A DNA stretch of 64,000 nucleotides. Origin: Streptomyces prunicolor NBRC 13075. GTDB taxonomy: Bacteria > Actinomycetota > Actinomycetes > Streptomycetales > Streptomycetaceae. Both the position numbers and the translations under genes were made by a program. This document shows, in pieces, positions 8,008-15,496 of the stretch (the first letter of the stretch is position 1; each line of letters starts with the position of its first letter). Under the pieces are notes generated by a model. The model did not search any database, was not told the DNA's origin, and saw nothing but the letters and a program-made list of their open reading frames with translations. The stretch covers positions 1 to 64,000 of the forward strand of contig NZ_BARF01000028.1 of assembly GCF_000367365.1 (NCBI RefSeq). The letters run 5' to 3'.

Positions 8008-9645
8008 TCAACCGGCTTCGGTGAGGCGGTACTTCTTCGTCGGGCCCGTGGGCTGGTGGACGATGACCCACTCGCCCTCGATGACGTACAGATAGCCCTG
8101 GTTGGCCGCCTGGTAGCCGTCCGTGGTGGCCTCGGCGGGGACGGTGACCGCTTCGGACGCCTTGTGGGTGGCGTCCGGGTGGAGCCAGGTGCCGTCGTAG
8201 TAGATCTGTCCGCTCGTGGTCTTGCACAGCCGGATGAGGCTCGACTCCGTCGTGTAGGCGTGCAGCAGCGTCGCTCCGGTGCCGTCCGGGATGCGGTCGG
8301 CCACGGCGGTGGGGCAGGGCGGCCCCGCCGAGAGCGGGACCGCGGTGGTCGGGTCGGCGGACTTCTGCTGGACGACGTAGACGCCGAGGCCGATGCCGAT
8401 CGCCGCGACCACTGTCACCAGCACCGCGAGGAACTTCGGCGTGCTGTTGCTCCGACGGGCGGGCGCGGGTGTCCAGGGCGACTGCGGTACGGGGCGCGGG
8501 AGCGGGATGGGGATGTACGCCTGCGGTTGCACCTGGGGCTGCGGTTGCACCTGGGGCTGGGGCTGGGGCTGCGGGTGGGGCGAGGGTGTCTGGGGCGGAA
8601 GGCCGTGCGCCGGGCTCTGCACCGTTCGCGGGGCCGCGCGCTGGTGCTGGATCGCCTGTCGGTGCTGGGCGGCGTAGTCGTCCAGGACGCGCAGCGCGTC
8701 GGCACGGTAGGAGGGCAGGCGGCTCGGAGTCAGAAAGGCCGTGTGCAGGGCGCGATGCCATTCGGCCGCGCTGGGCCGCGTACTCGTGGCGAACGGGTCG
8801 TCGAGCGCGCGGCTGAACAGCTGTCGTAGCGCCGGGTCCAGGCGGCCGGGGAACTGCGAGGGCTTGATCCACTGCCCTCTCTGGTGCCCTTGCGGCCATC
8901 GAGGGCCACCGGGGTTGAGGAACAGGCCGCGGTAGAGCACCAGGGCGAGGGCGAACCGGTCGCTGAACCGGTCGTGCGCCGGGATCACACCGGCGATGCG
9001 GCGCGGGTCCGTCCATTCCTGCGTGGCGACGCCGTGCGTGGCCGGGGTGCTCCACGGGGTCAGCCCGTCGCAGTCGATCAGATAGGCGTGGGTGTCCTGC
9101 TCCCGCCACACGAGGTTCTTCGCTGCCAGGTCCCCGTGGGTGAGCTTGAGGTCCTCCAGCTGCTTGAAGATGTCGCACACGCGCAGCAGTACACCGAGGC
9201 GTACCCGCGCCTGTGGCGGTGGCGGCTCGGCCCGGGCCAGGTAGAGGAAGTCGAGCGTGCGGGGCGCTACTTTTCCGTCCGAGTTCGTGAACATGAAGGT
9301 CTGCGGGATGAGGGGCAGGATGACGGCCTCCACGGCGCCGTTCCTGCCGTGGATCACGTCGATGGGCCAGTTGATGGACGATTCGGCGGTCGTGGCGAGC
9401 CCGCCGTACGTCGCGGGGTTGCTGCCGTTCTCGGCGCGGTGGACGGCGTCCCAGCCGAGCAGCGCCAGTTGGTACAGCCGGTGGACCTCGGACGACGCGG
9501 ACTCGGGAGTCTTGTACTCCTTGAAGACGCGCCCCACTCCGTCCTCGTCGACGCAGTGGTACAGCAGACCCTGGCCGCCGTCTGTGTTGAAGGGCTGCGA
9601 CTCGACCTGGTATCTGCGGCCGAGCCTGCTGGTGACGATGCGCAT
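8008..9645 (-). CDS. Membrane-anchored Ser/Thr protein kinase-like protein of a TerY-P-type triad
   Basis: A 545-residue protein with an N-terminal kinase domain: a Gly loop (TDGGQGLLYH, residues 21-30), candidate ATP-binding Lys in VFKEYK, catalytic loop LTHGDLAAKNLVW (H170, D172, N177) and the metal-binding DCD at 191-193 in place of DFG. A Pro/Gln-rich linker (residues 340-395) with QPQPQVQPQPQVQPQ repeats leads to one transmembrane helix at about 404-426 and a beta-rich C-terminal domain, probably outside the cell. It is the last gene of a tight operon with a PP2C phosphatase (3-base gap) and a vWA protein, the arrangement described for TerY-P triads. Confidence 0.88.
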   Translation of the reverse strand: MRIVTSRLGRRYQVESQPFNTDGGQGLLYHCVDEDGVGRVFKEYKTPESASSEVHRLYQLALLGWDAVHRAENGSNPATYGGLATTAESSINWPIDVIHGRNGAVEAVILPLIPQTFMFTNSDGKVAPRTLDFLYLARAEPPPPQARVRLGVLLRVCDIFKQLEDLKLTHGDLAAKNLVWREQDTHAYLIDCDGLTPWSTPATHGVATQEWTDPRRIAGVIPAHDRFSDRFALALVLYRGLFLNPGGPRWPQGHQRGQWIKPSQFPGRLDPALRQLFSRALDDPFATSTRPSAAEWHRALHTAFLTPSRLPSYRADALRVLDDYAAQHRQAIQHQRAAPRTVQSPAHGLPPQTPSPHPQPQPQPQVQPQPQVQPQAYIPIPLPRPVPQSPWTPAPARRSNSTPKFLAVLVTVVAAIGIGLGVYVVQQKSADPTTAVPLSAGPPCPTAVADRIPDGTGATLLHAYTTESSLIRLCKTTSGQIYYDGTWLHPDATHKASEAVTVPAEATTDGYQAANQGYLYVIEGEWVIVHQPTGPTKKYRLTEAG

Positions 9646-9648
9646 CGG

Positions 9649-10845
9649 TCATCCGTTCCGCAGCTGCCGTGACCACACCACGAGGGCGGTCCGGTCGTCG
9701 TGCGAGCCGCGGCGCCGGTAGCGCAGCGAGTCCGCCATCGCGGCGGCGTCGCAGGGCCGCGACCAGCGCTCGGCGAGCCAGGCGCGCACCGCGGGCGAGC
9801 CGAAGGCGTCCTCCGCCAGCCCGTCCGAGGCCAGGATCAGACAGTCGCCCGGGCTCTCCTCGGCCAGCGGGGCGTACTCGGCGACCTCCGCCGGAGTGGG
9901 GTGGGGCAGCGCGGCGGAGACCATGTTGACCGGTCCGCCGTCGCGGGCGAAGACGGTCTCCCACGCCTCGCCGGCCAGCCGCAGCACCGCGCAGTCCCCG
10001 ACCCGGGCGGCCCAGCCGGTGCCCGTGGCCGGGAGCAGCGCCAGGGCGGCCGTACAGGACAGGTCCCGGTCCGTCAGGCCGGGCAGCCCCGCCGTGCGCA
10101 CCTGCGTCACCCGCGCGCAGGCCGCGTCGAGGATGCCGCCCAGTACGGCGCGCGGGTCGGCCGCGAGCTTTCCGGCGGTGACCGTACGAGCCTCCTCGCA
10201 CAGCAGGGAGGCCAGGAGGACCGCGCCGATCTGTGAGGTCAGGGGACGCGAGCCCATGCCGTCGCAGACCGCCGCGATCAGCAGGGAGCCGTCGTCGGAG
10301 AGCGTGAACTGGTAGGCGTCCTGTGCCGTGCTGCCGCCGTTCAGGTGCGACTGCCCGACAAGGCTGGCCGCGCCCAGCCACCGGTCGCCCAGCAGCCCCC
10401 CGTCGGCCCGCAGTCCGGGCAACGAGGTTGTCGTAGGCGCGAGTCGGGGAAGCGGAAGGGGTTGCAGATGGTCTCCCACCTGCGGGGCGTCGGTGGCCAG
10501 GGTGCGGGGCGGGGCGACGGGCGGAAGCGCGGTGCCTGTTGCGTTGTCGTCATCGGGAGTACCGGGAGTACCGGGAGTACCGGAGGCGAGGACGGCGTCC
10601 GTGGCCAAGTCGCCGTCCGTGGCGGAGTGGCTGTCCGTGGCGGAGTAGCCGTCTGTGGCGGAGACGTTGTCCACGGCGGTGGCCATGGGCTCCGGCGGCG
10701 TGGGGCCGGGCGGCGTGGGGCCGGGCGGCGTGAGGTCCGCCGTGCCCGGCTCCGTCGTGTCGGTGGTGTCCGGTACGGCGGCCCCGTGGCCCGGCGCCGC
10801 AGCCGCGTGCCGGCCCTTGCGCCCGATGAACTTGCCTACTCGCAC
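9649..10845 (-). CDS. PP2C-family protein phosphatase of a TerY-P-type triad
   Basis: A 398-residue protein. Residues about 1-145 are a low-complexity Pro/Thr/Asp region with runs such as PPGPTPPGP, GTPGTPGTP and repeated SATDG units. The PP2C domain follows: QDAYQF, the metal-binding AAVCDGMGSRP (D195), GDCAVLRL, LASDGLAED and the C-terminal DDRTALVV, so it looks active and metal-dependent. It should reverse phosphorylation by the kinase encoded 3 bases downstream. It starts at GTG 10845, two bases after the stop of the vWA gene, indicating coupled translation. Confidence 0.88.
   Translation of the reverse strand: MRVGKFIGRKGRHAAAAPGHGAAVPDTTDTTEPGTADLTPPGPTPPGPTPPEPMATAVDNVSATDGYSATDSHSATDGDLATDAVLASGTPGTPGTPDDDNATGTALPPVAPPRTLATDAPQVGDHLQPLPLPRLAPTTTSLPGLRADGGLLGDRWLGAASLVGQSHLNGGSTAQDAYQFTLSDDGSLLIAAVCDGMGSRPLTSQIGAVLLASLLCEEARTVTAGKLAADPRAVLGGILDAACARVTQVRTAGLPGLTDRDLSCTAALALLPATGTGWAARVGDCAVLRLAGEAWETVFARDGGPVNMVSAALPHPTPAEVAEYAPLAEESPGDCLILASDGLAEDAFGSPAVRAWLAERWSRPCDAAAMADSLRYRRRGSHDDRTALVVWSRQLRNG
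10597..10738. repeat. Tandem repeats inside the phosphatase gene
   Basis: Five imperfect 18-base units (consensus GTCCGTGGCGGAGTAGCC) at 10597-10686 are followed by three 15-base units (GGCGGCGTGGGGCCG) at 10694-10738. Another short array of ACCGGGAGT units lies nearby at about 10555-10583. All are in frame and encode the low-complexity N-terminal region of the PP2C protein, where length variation between strains would be expected. Confidence 0.85.
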
Positions 10846-10847
10846 GC

Positions 10848-11540
10848 TCAGTTCACCATGTGCTGGGTGAGCGGGAGCTGCGTGAGCTTCGTTCCGTCGA
10901 GCGGCACCGAGAGCGCGCCCCCGGTGGCCGAGGAGAAGCTGCTGGAGGTGGTCCGGATGCTCCTGAGCACCGTGCGCAGGATCTCGCGGACGGCCGTTCC
11001 CGGGTCGCTCTCGTCGGTGAAGAAGGCGAAGCCCGTCGAGACCTGCTGGATGGTCTCCCGGTTGGCCTTGCCGAAGCCGAAGCTGACGATCTGCGCCCCG
11101 TACTTGTCCTCCTTGGAGGTGATCTGTCCCCGGGCGTGGGTCCAGTCGACGTCCGCGTTGTGCTCGCCGTCGCTGATGAAGAAGATCACCGGCTGGTGGT
11201 AGGCGCTGCCCTTGCCGAGGCCCTTGATGCCGTCGCGCAGCGCGTCACCGGAGGCGCGCAGCCCCACGTCGAAGTTGGTGCCGCCCTGCGGTGACAGCAC
11301 GGGCATGTCGGCGAACGCGATGTCGGTCAGGGGCAGCACGATGTCGGCCTGGTCGGAGAAGGTCACCACGGCGAGCCGCGCGATCTCCCCGGTGGACGGG
11401 TCGCTCTTGATCGCGGCCTTGATCTCGGGGAGGGCGTCGTTGACGGCGGTCATGGGCGGGCCCTGCATCGAGTACGAGACGTCGATGCAGAGGCAGACGG
11501 GAAACACGGCGGGGCGTTCGACGTTCGAGAATGCAGACAT
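10848..11540 (-). CDS. vWA domain protein (TerY-like)
   Basis: A 230-residue von Willebrand A domain protein with an intact metal-ion-dependent adhesion site: CIDVSYSMQG (D20, S22, S24), a Thr in SPQGGTNFDVGL and an Asp in FFISDGEHNADV. The length and the order of genes (vWA, then PP2C, then kinase) fit the TerY member of TerY-P triads, thought to form a phosphorylation-controlled stress or defence module. I start it at the ATG at 11540, which follows AGGACAGGA, rather than at in-frame starts farther upstream whose translation is low complexity. It is the first gene of the operon. Confidence 0.85.
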   Translation of the reverse strand: MSAFSNVERPAVFPVCLCIDVSYSMQGPPMTAVNDALPEIKAAIKSDPSTGEIARLAVVTFSDQADIVLPLTDIAFADMPVLSPQGGTNFDVGLRASGDALRDGIKGLGKGSAYHQPVIFFISDGEHNADVDWTHARGQITSKEDKYGAQIVSFGFGKANRETIQQVSTGFAFFTDESDPGTAVREILRTVLRSIRTTSSSFSSATGGALSVPLDGTKLTQLPLTQHMVN

Positions 11541-11832
11541 TCCTGTCCTGACGTGGAAAGTGGAAGGCGGAAGGCGGAAGGCAGAAAGGGAAAATGGGCG
11601 TAGAGACGCCGTACGGAAAACGGCGTGTTTTCTCGACTTTTCTCGACGAGGAAATCGAGTGGACGCCGTTGCGTGCGACAGGGAACGCGCCGAAAGGTGC
11701 GGCTGTGGCAGCACGGTCGGTTACTGATGGAAAAGTATGCACGTGTGCGGGTGATCGGTCTGCGGTTCGTCCAAATAACCGGTAAGAACCCGGAAAACGC
11801 CCGGCTTTCGCCCGCGGTCCGCTATAAGGGCG
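11541..11832. promoter_or_regulatory. Leader/promoter region of the vWA-PP2C-kinase operon
   Basis: This 292-base stretch is clearly less GC-rich than its surroundings. On the minus strand it contains a direct repeat of GTCGAGAAAA, a hairpin CGCCGT/ACGGCG near 11609-11627, and a purine-rich array on the plus strand (GGAAGGC units, about 11557-11583). No coding potential is seen. It most likely carries the operon promoter, but I cannot place -10 and -35 boxes with confidence. Confidence 0.4.
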
Positions 11833-12373
11833 TCAGGCCCAGGTGCCGGTGCCGTCCGCGGCGTCCGGGGGCCCGACCCTGACGTGGAACGGCCTCAGCC
11901 GGCTGTCGAGCCACCGCACGCTGTCCGGTTCGTCGAGGTCACGCGCGGGTTCGCCGGTGGCCTCCAGCAGATCGCTGTCTGCGTCGAGGTCGAACAGCAC
12001 CAGTGACACGTTCGGGAAGGCGAGGCGCGACCCGTAGAGGAAGCCCTGCGCCCAGGGCGCTTCGGCGCGCAGCCAGTGCGTCCAGCGGCGGGTGAAGGCG
12101 TACTCCGTGGGCTCGGACCGCACCAGCCAGTCGTTGTTCTGCTGCACGCCGCAGAGGTCGAACACGGTGTGCAGCGAGAGCAGTGCCACGTCCTGGGCCA
12201 GCCGGACCTGCGAGAGCCGCTTGCCCTCAAGTTCCTTGCGCGGCAGGACGCGGGTTGAACTGGACCGCCTTGCGATGCTGCGAGTGCACCCGGTACAGGA
12301 CCTGGCCCGCCTGCCAGTCGATCCGCTTCGGTTCGGCCGTGCCCCGGTCGGGCAGTCGTGCGCCTCGGGCCAT
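11833..12373 (-). pseudogene. Disrupted RES-domain toxin gene
   Basis: The first frame, from an ATG at 12373, reads the start of a RES domain (IDWQAGQVLYRVHSQHRKAV, then QFNP) and hits a stop within about 50 codons. The next frame resumes with RVLPRKELEGKRLSQVRLAQ and continues to a normal-looking C-terminus with FDLCGVQQNNDWLVRSEPTEY and WAQGFLYGSRLAFPNVSLVL. The central RES segment is missing, so a deletion and a frameshift are combined. RES domains of toxin-antitoxin modules consume NAD+ (known for MbcT and ParT). The gene follows its putative antitoxin by one base. Confidence 0.78.
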
Positions 12374-12374
12374 G

Positions 12375-13127
12375 TCAGTCCTCCTCGCCCACCACGCTCG
12401 CCGCGGCGAGCAGTTGTCCGTCCAGACCCTTGCCGAGCAGTGCCGCCGGGGTCGCGGCCAGCCAGGGGTTGGGGCCGAGCCACCAGTCGGCCACCCCCCA
12501 GGGATCCTCCGCGGCGCCCAGCATGCGGTTGACGGCGACGACCACCTCCCGGGGCCGGCCCGTGCCGTCGAACTGGAAGGCCGGCAGCCGTTCCGTGCCG
12601 TCGCGGCGGCGCAGGCGGATCAGCTCGGGAGCGGTCGCCTCCACACCGAAGTTGTCCCGCAGGTCGTCCTCGGTGAGCGCGGGCGCGGCCAACAGCCGTT
12701 CGTACGGCGAGGGTTGGGCCTCCGCGTCGCCGACCGGGGCGGGCTCGGTGCCGTGCGGCGCTGTCGACCCGGTGGCGTGCGGTGCTGTCGACCCGGTGCT
12801 GTGCGGCGCTGCCGACCGGGTTCCGTGCGGCTCTGTCGACCGGCCGCTGAACGAGGCGAACGCGGCCAGCAGTTCGTGCGGCGGGGCCGACGTCGTACCG
12901 GTGAACCGCCTCTCGACCGCCGCCCGGACCTCGTCCTCCGGCAGGGCGGCACGCAGGTGGGCCGCGACGGCACGGGTCACGGCCTTCTGCCGTCGCTCGT
13001 CACCCCTTTCGGCGGCCAGGTCGAGCAATGCGTCAAGGCGGTTCCGGTCTTCCGAGGTGAGTTTTTCTAGTATCGCCTACCGATCTCTCGTCAGCGCCGC
13101 GATGAGTCGTGCCTCGTACTCGTCCAT
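12375..13127 (-). pseudogene. MbcA/Xre-like antitoxin gene interrupted by an in-frame TAG
   Basis: From an ATG at 13127, preceded by AGAGGGGG, the frame encodes MDEYEARLIAALTRDR, then TAG (13077-13079), then continues open in the same frame with AILEKLTSEDRNRLDALLDL for 233 more codons. The C-terminal 70 residues (RLPAFQFDGTGRPREVVVAV, DPWGVADWWLGPNPWLAATP, ALLGKGLDGQLLAAA) resemble the toxin-binding domain of MbcA/ParS antitoxins, which fits the RES gene that follows. A C-to-T change in a CAG codon would explain the stop. Reinitiation at TTG 13028 could still give a 217-residue product, so loss of function is likely but not certain. Confidence 0.65.
12751..12843. repeat. Four 24-base tandem repeats in the antitoxin-like gene
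   Basis: Units begin at 12751, 12775, 12799 and 12823 with consensus CCGTGCGGCGCTGTCGACCC plus GGTG; the last is partial. They encode an 8-residue Thr/Ser/Pro/His repeat (such as TGSTAPHA) linking the N-terminal helical part to the C-terminal toxin-binding-like domain. Confidence 0.85.
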
Positions 13128-13303
13128 GCGCCCCCTCTGGAATTTCTTGATAATTGGGTGGGTGTATAGCATTCGGCGGGCCCGGCCGACAGAATTCCGG
13201 AAGATCGCCTCCGGGGGGCCCGGTCTCGAATCCGGCGGGGAACACCGCGTGCCGCGCGCGGCGGCCGGGTGCGGAATGGGCATGTGCCGAATCGGGGTGG
13301 GGA

Positions 13304-13585
13304 ATGACGGGGAACGGCATGGGCGGCACCGGCCAGGAGGAGCCGCTGGATCGGGTGGAACGGCTGCTGGAGGCCGCCGAGCGGTTCCTGGCGGCGGGAG
13401 CCGGGCGGGCACCGGGCGCGGGGCCGGGCGTGGGGCCGGGCGTGGGGCAGGGCGTGGGGCCGGTCCCCGGGGAGCTGGGTGAGGCGGAGACCCTGCTCTC
13501 TGCGCTGTGCGACACGGTCACGGACGACGAGCGACGCCGTGTGAGGTGCAAGCCCGCGGTCTCGGCCAGTGCTGTGACCGCGTAG
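13304..13585 (+). CDS. Hypothetical protein, probably truncated
   Basis: A 93-residue frame from an ATG preceded by GGGGTGGGG. The N-terminal half is a plausible amphipathic helix (EEPLDRVERLLEAAERFLAA), followed by a Gly/Pro linker with GVGPGVGQGVGPV repeats and a second helix (GELGEAETLLSALCDTVTDD). After about residue 80 the sequence looks foreign and ends just before the IS630 remnant, so the original gene was probably longer and cut by the insertion. It is divergent from the antitoxin-like gene. No family recognised. Confidence 0.35.
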   Translation: MTGNGMGGTGQEEPLDRVERLLEAAERFLAAGAGRAPGAGPGVGPGVGQGVGPVPGELGEAETLLSALCDTVTDDERRRVRCKPAVSASAVTA

Positions 13586-13615
13586 GTTCGCCGGGTTGGT
13601 GGTCGTGGCGGTTGG

Positions 13616-13893
13616 ATGTGCGGTTTGCAGGCCGACGAGGACACCATCCGGGACGTGATCCACTGCTTCAACGAGATCGGCCCGGCCTGCCTGGACCCTC
13701 GGTGGGCGGGAGGCCGTCCCCGTCAACTCGGCTATGACGACGAGGATTTCGTCATCGCGACGGTCACCACACGGCCGGTCGAGCTCGGCCGGCCGTTCAC
13801 CCGCTGGTCGCCTGCCTGCGGAAAGTGCACGGGCGGGTGATCCGCATCGGCCGCGAGGCGTCACGGTGCCTGCTCGCCCGCCCCCTGACTGCG
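13616..13893 (+). mobile_element. IS630-family transposase remnant
   Basis: The fragment reads LQADEDTIRDVIHCFNEIG, CLDPRWAGGRPRQLGYDDED and FVIATVTTRPVELGRPFTRW, the N-terminal helix-turn-helix and linker of an IS630-type transposase. After a small deletion and frameshift near 13813 it continues with KVHGRVIRIGREASRCLLAR in another frame, then stops being recognisable. The catalytic DDE part is absent and I found no terminal inverted repeats. It marks the outer edge of the decayed island. Confidence 0.75.
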
Positions 13894-13914
13894 CACCCGT
13901 CCGGCCCGGCTCCG

Positions 13915-14760
13915 CTAAGAGCCGCTTTCCGCCACGAAGCGCAGGTACCGTTCCGCGGAACGCTGGACCGCGGCTGCCCCGTCGGCGCTGACCACTCGCC
14001 CCCAGAACGCCCCGTAGATGCGCTCGAAGGGGAAAGGCTCGACCAGCGCGAGCGCGCGGCGGATGGTGCTCGGTCGCTCCGGAATGAAGTTGGGGATGCT
14101 GTACATGAAGCTGACCCACCGCCGGTCCATCACCACCATGAAGATGTCACCGCTGAACAGCGCACCGCGCCTCTCCGGGTCGTCAGCCCAGTGCAGCACG
14201 GTGCCTCCGGCGAAGTGCGTGCCTGCGTTGATCAGCGTCATGCCAGGCGCGATCCGGTGGGTGTCGCCCGTCCAGTACTCGATCACCGGATCGGGCCGTC
14301 CGACCCAGTCACGGTCCGCGGCATGGACGTACACGGGAACGTCGAAGGCCCGGCCCCACTCGGTCATCACGCCGTAGAAGTGCGGATGGCTGACGGCGAT
14401 CGCGCTGATCCCACCCAGATCCTCGATTTCGGCGGCAAGGTCGTCATCGAGGTAGCCCACGCAGTCCCACAGCACGTTGCCGGACGGTGAGCGGATCAGC
14501 AGCGCGCGCTGGCCGACGGCCACCGACGGCACCGCACCCACCCCGATCACACCGGGTCCCTCCTCAGAAAGCCGACCGCGACGGCCGCCGGCGCGCAACT
14601 CGGCCAGCGTCGTCCACTGTTGGCCGTCCCAACCGACGTACTGCCGCTCGTCCAGGCAGATCGGGCAATCAGCGCGCGGTGCCCCGTACTGCACGCCGCA
14701 CGTACTGCAGATCGGAAGCTGCACACCCGTGACCGACGCGACCCGCTTCGAAGACGACAC
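13915..14760 (-). CDS. Metallo-beta-lactamase-fold hydrolase with N-terminal zinc-ribbon-like motif
   Basis: A 281-residue protein. The N-terminus carries two Cys pairs (ICSTCGVQYGAPRADCPIC, about residues 14-32) that could bind zinc. The MBL-like domain follows: LWDCVGYLDDDLAAEIEDLG, then AIAVSHPHFYGVMTEW where SHPH replaces the usual HxHxDH, then GGTVLHWA and ALFSGDIFMVV. Related proteins are annotated only as MBL-fold hydrolases. The GTG at 14760 is chosen because GGAGGGGGAGG lies five bases before it; an open frame extends to 15093 but crosses the neighbouring GNAT gene. Confidence 0.8.
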   Translation of the reverse strand: MSSSKRVASVTGVQLPICSTCGVQYGAPRADCPICLDERQYVGWDGQQWTTLAELRAGGRRGRLSEEGPGVIGVGAVPSVAVGQRALLIRSPSGNVLWDCVGYLDDDLAAEIEDLGGISAIAVSHPHFYGVMTEWGRAFDVPVYVHAADRDWVGRPDPVIEYWTGDTHRIAPGMTLINAGTHFAGGTVLHWADDPERRGALFSGDIFMVVMDRRWVSFMYSIPNFIPERPSTIRRALALVEPFPFERIYGAFWGRVVSADGAAAVQRSAERYLRFVAESGS

Positions 14761-14794
14761 CAGAACCTCCCCCTCCAAGAACTCACCACTTGGC

Positions 14795-14818
14795 GACACC
14801 GACACCGACACCGACACC
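14795..14818. repeat. Hexanucleotide array (GACACC)x4
   Basis: Four perfect GACACC units lie in the 115-base gap between the MBL-fold gene and the GNAT gene, just upstream of the MBL ribosome-binding site. It could slip in length and so alter spacing in the 5' leader; there is no direct sign of function. Confidence 0.8.
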
Positions 14819-14875
14819 AACAGCCGGCCCTGCTGGGCCTCTTCCCGAGCCCCCCGCCGGGGCGAACGCCTCGTC

Positions 14876-15454
14876 TCAGCCGGGCCTGTGTCGTACGTGC
14901 AGATGGCCCTCGCGGGGATACGCGGGCGGTGCCGGAGCCAGGACGGTGTCGAGGGGGTACCGGCTCTTGTGGGCCACGCGGCAGGAGGCCGGGTTGTCCA
15001 CCTGGTGCAGGAGTTCCAGGCGCTCCAACCCGTCGGGCCCCAGGGTGTCGAAGGCCCAGTCGCTGAGGGCCGCCAACGCGCGCGGTGCCACACCTCGCCC
15101 GCGGGCGTGCGCGGCGGTCCAGTAGCCCACCTCGGCCGACGGTTTGCCGGTGGCCGCTCCCTTGAGGATCACGTGGCCCGCCAACTGGCCTTGGCCGGAG
15201 GTGGGTTGGGGTTCCGCTTCGAGGACCGCGAAAGCGAGGTGGTCTCCCGTCGCCCAGTTCCGCTCCTGGTCCCGTATCCACCGCAGCGCATCGGCCTCGT
15301 TCTCCACGCCTGAACTGGTCCAGTGGCGCAGCGTCGGATCCCGGAACACTTCGACAAGTGCGGCGACGTCCTCCGTGCGCCAGGGGCGAAGGAGGAGGGC
15401 GGGAGCGGACGGCGTCGCACCCGCGTGCAGGATCACGGTCTGGTGCTCGTTCAC
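14876..15454 (-). CDS. GNAT family N-acetyltransferase (RimJ/RimL-like)
   Basis: A 192-residue acetyltransferase of the Acetyltransf_3 type. Visible elements are LLLRPWRTEDVAALVEVFRD at the N-terminus, the central strand region GHVILKGAATGKPSAEVGYW and the acetyl-CoA binding loop ARGRGVAPRALAALSDWAF, followed by LERLELLHQVDNPASCRVAHKSRY. The substrate is unknown; the subgroup usually acetylates protein N-termini, small amines or antibiotics. It starts at GTG 15454. Confidence 0.88.
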   Translation of the reverse strand: MNEHQTVILHAGATPSAPALLLRPWRTEDVAALVEVFRDPTLRHWTSSGVENEADALRWIRDQERNWATGDHLAFAVLEAEPQPTSGQGQLAGHVILKGAATGKPSAEVGYWTAAHARGRGVAPRALAALSDWAFDTLGPDGLERLELLHQVDNPASCRVAHKSRYPLDTVLAPAPPAYPREGHLHVRHRPG

Positions 15455-15496
15455 CGGCCGATCGTACGTGTACCCGTGCCGTCCTGTTTGTGCTGG

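Noticed and set aside
13091..14119. 342-codon minus-strand frame across the IS630 remnant
   Set aside because: Composition is Arg/Pro/Gly-rich without any motif, and it crosses real genes on both sides.
14793..14820. GACACC array as a CRISPR or phase-variable coding repeat
   Set aside because: Only four six-base units without spacers, and it lies outside the MBL gene once the correct GTG start is used; reported only as a simple repeat.
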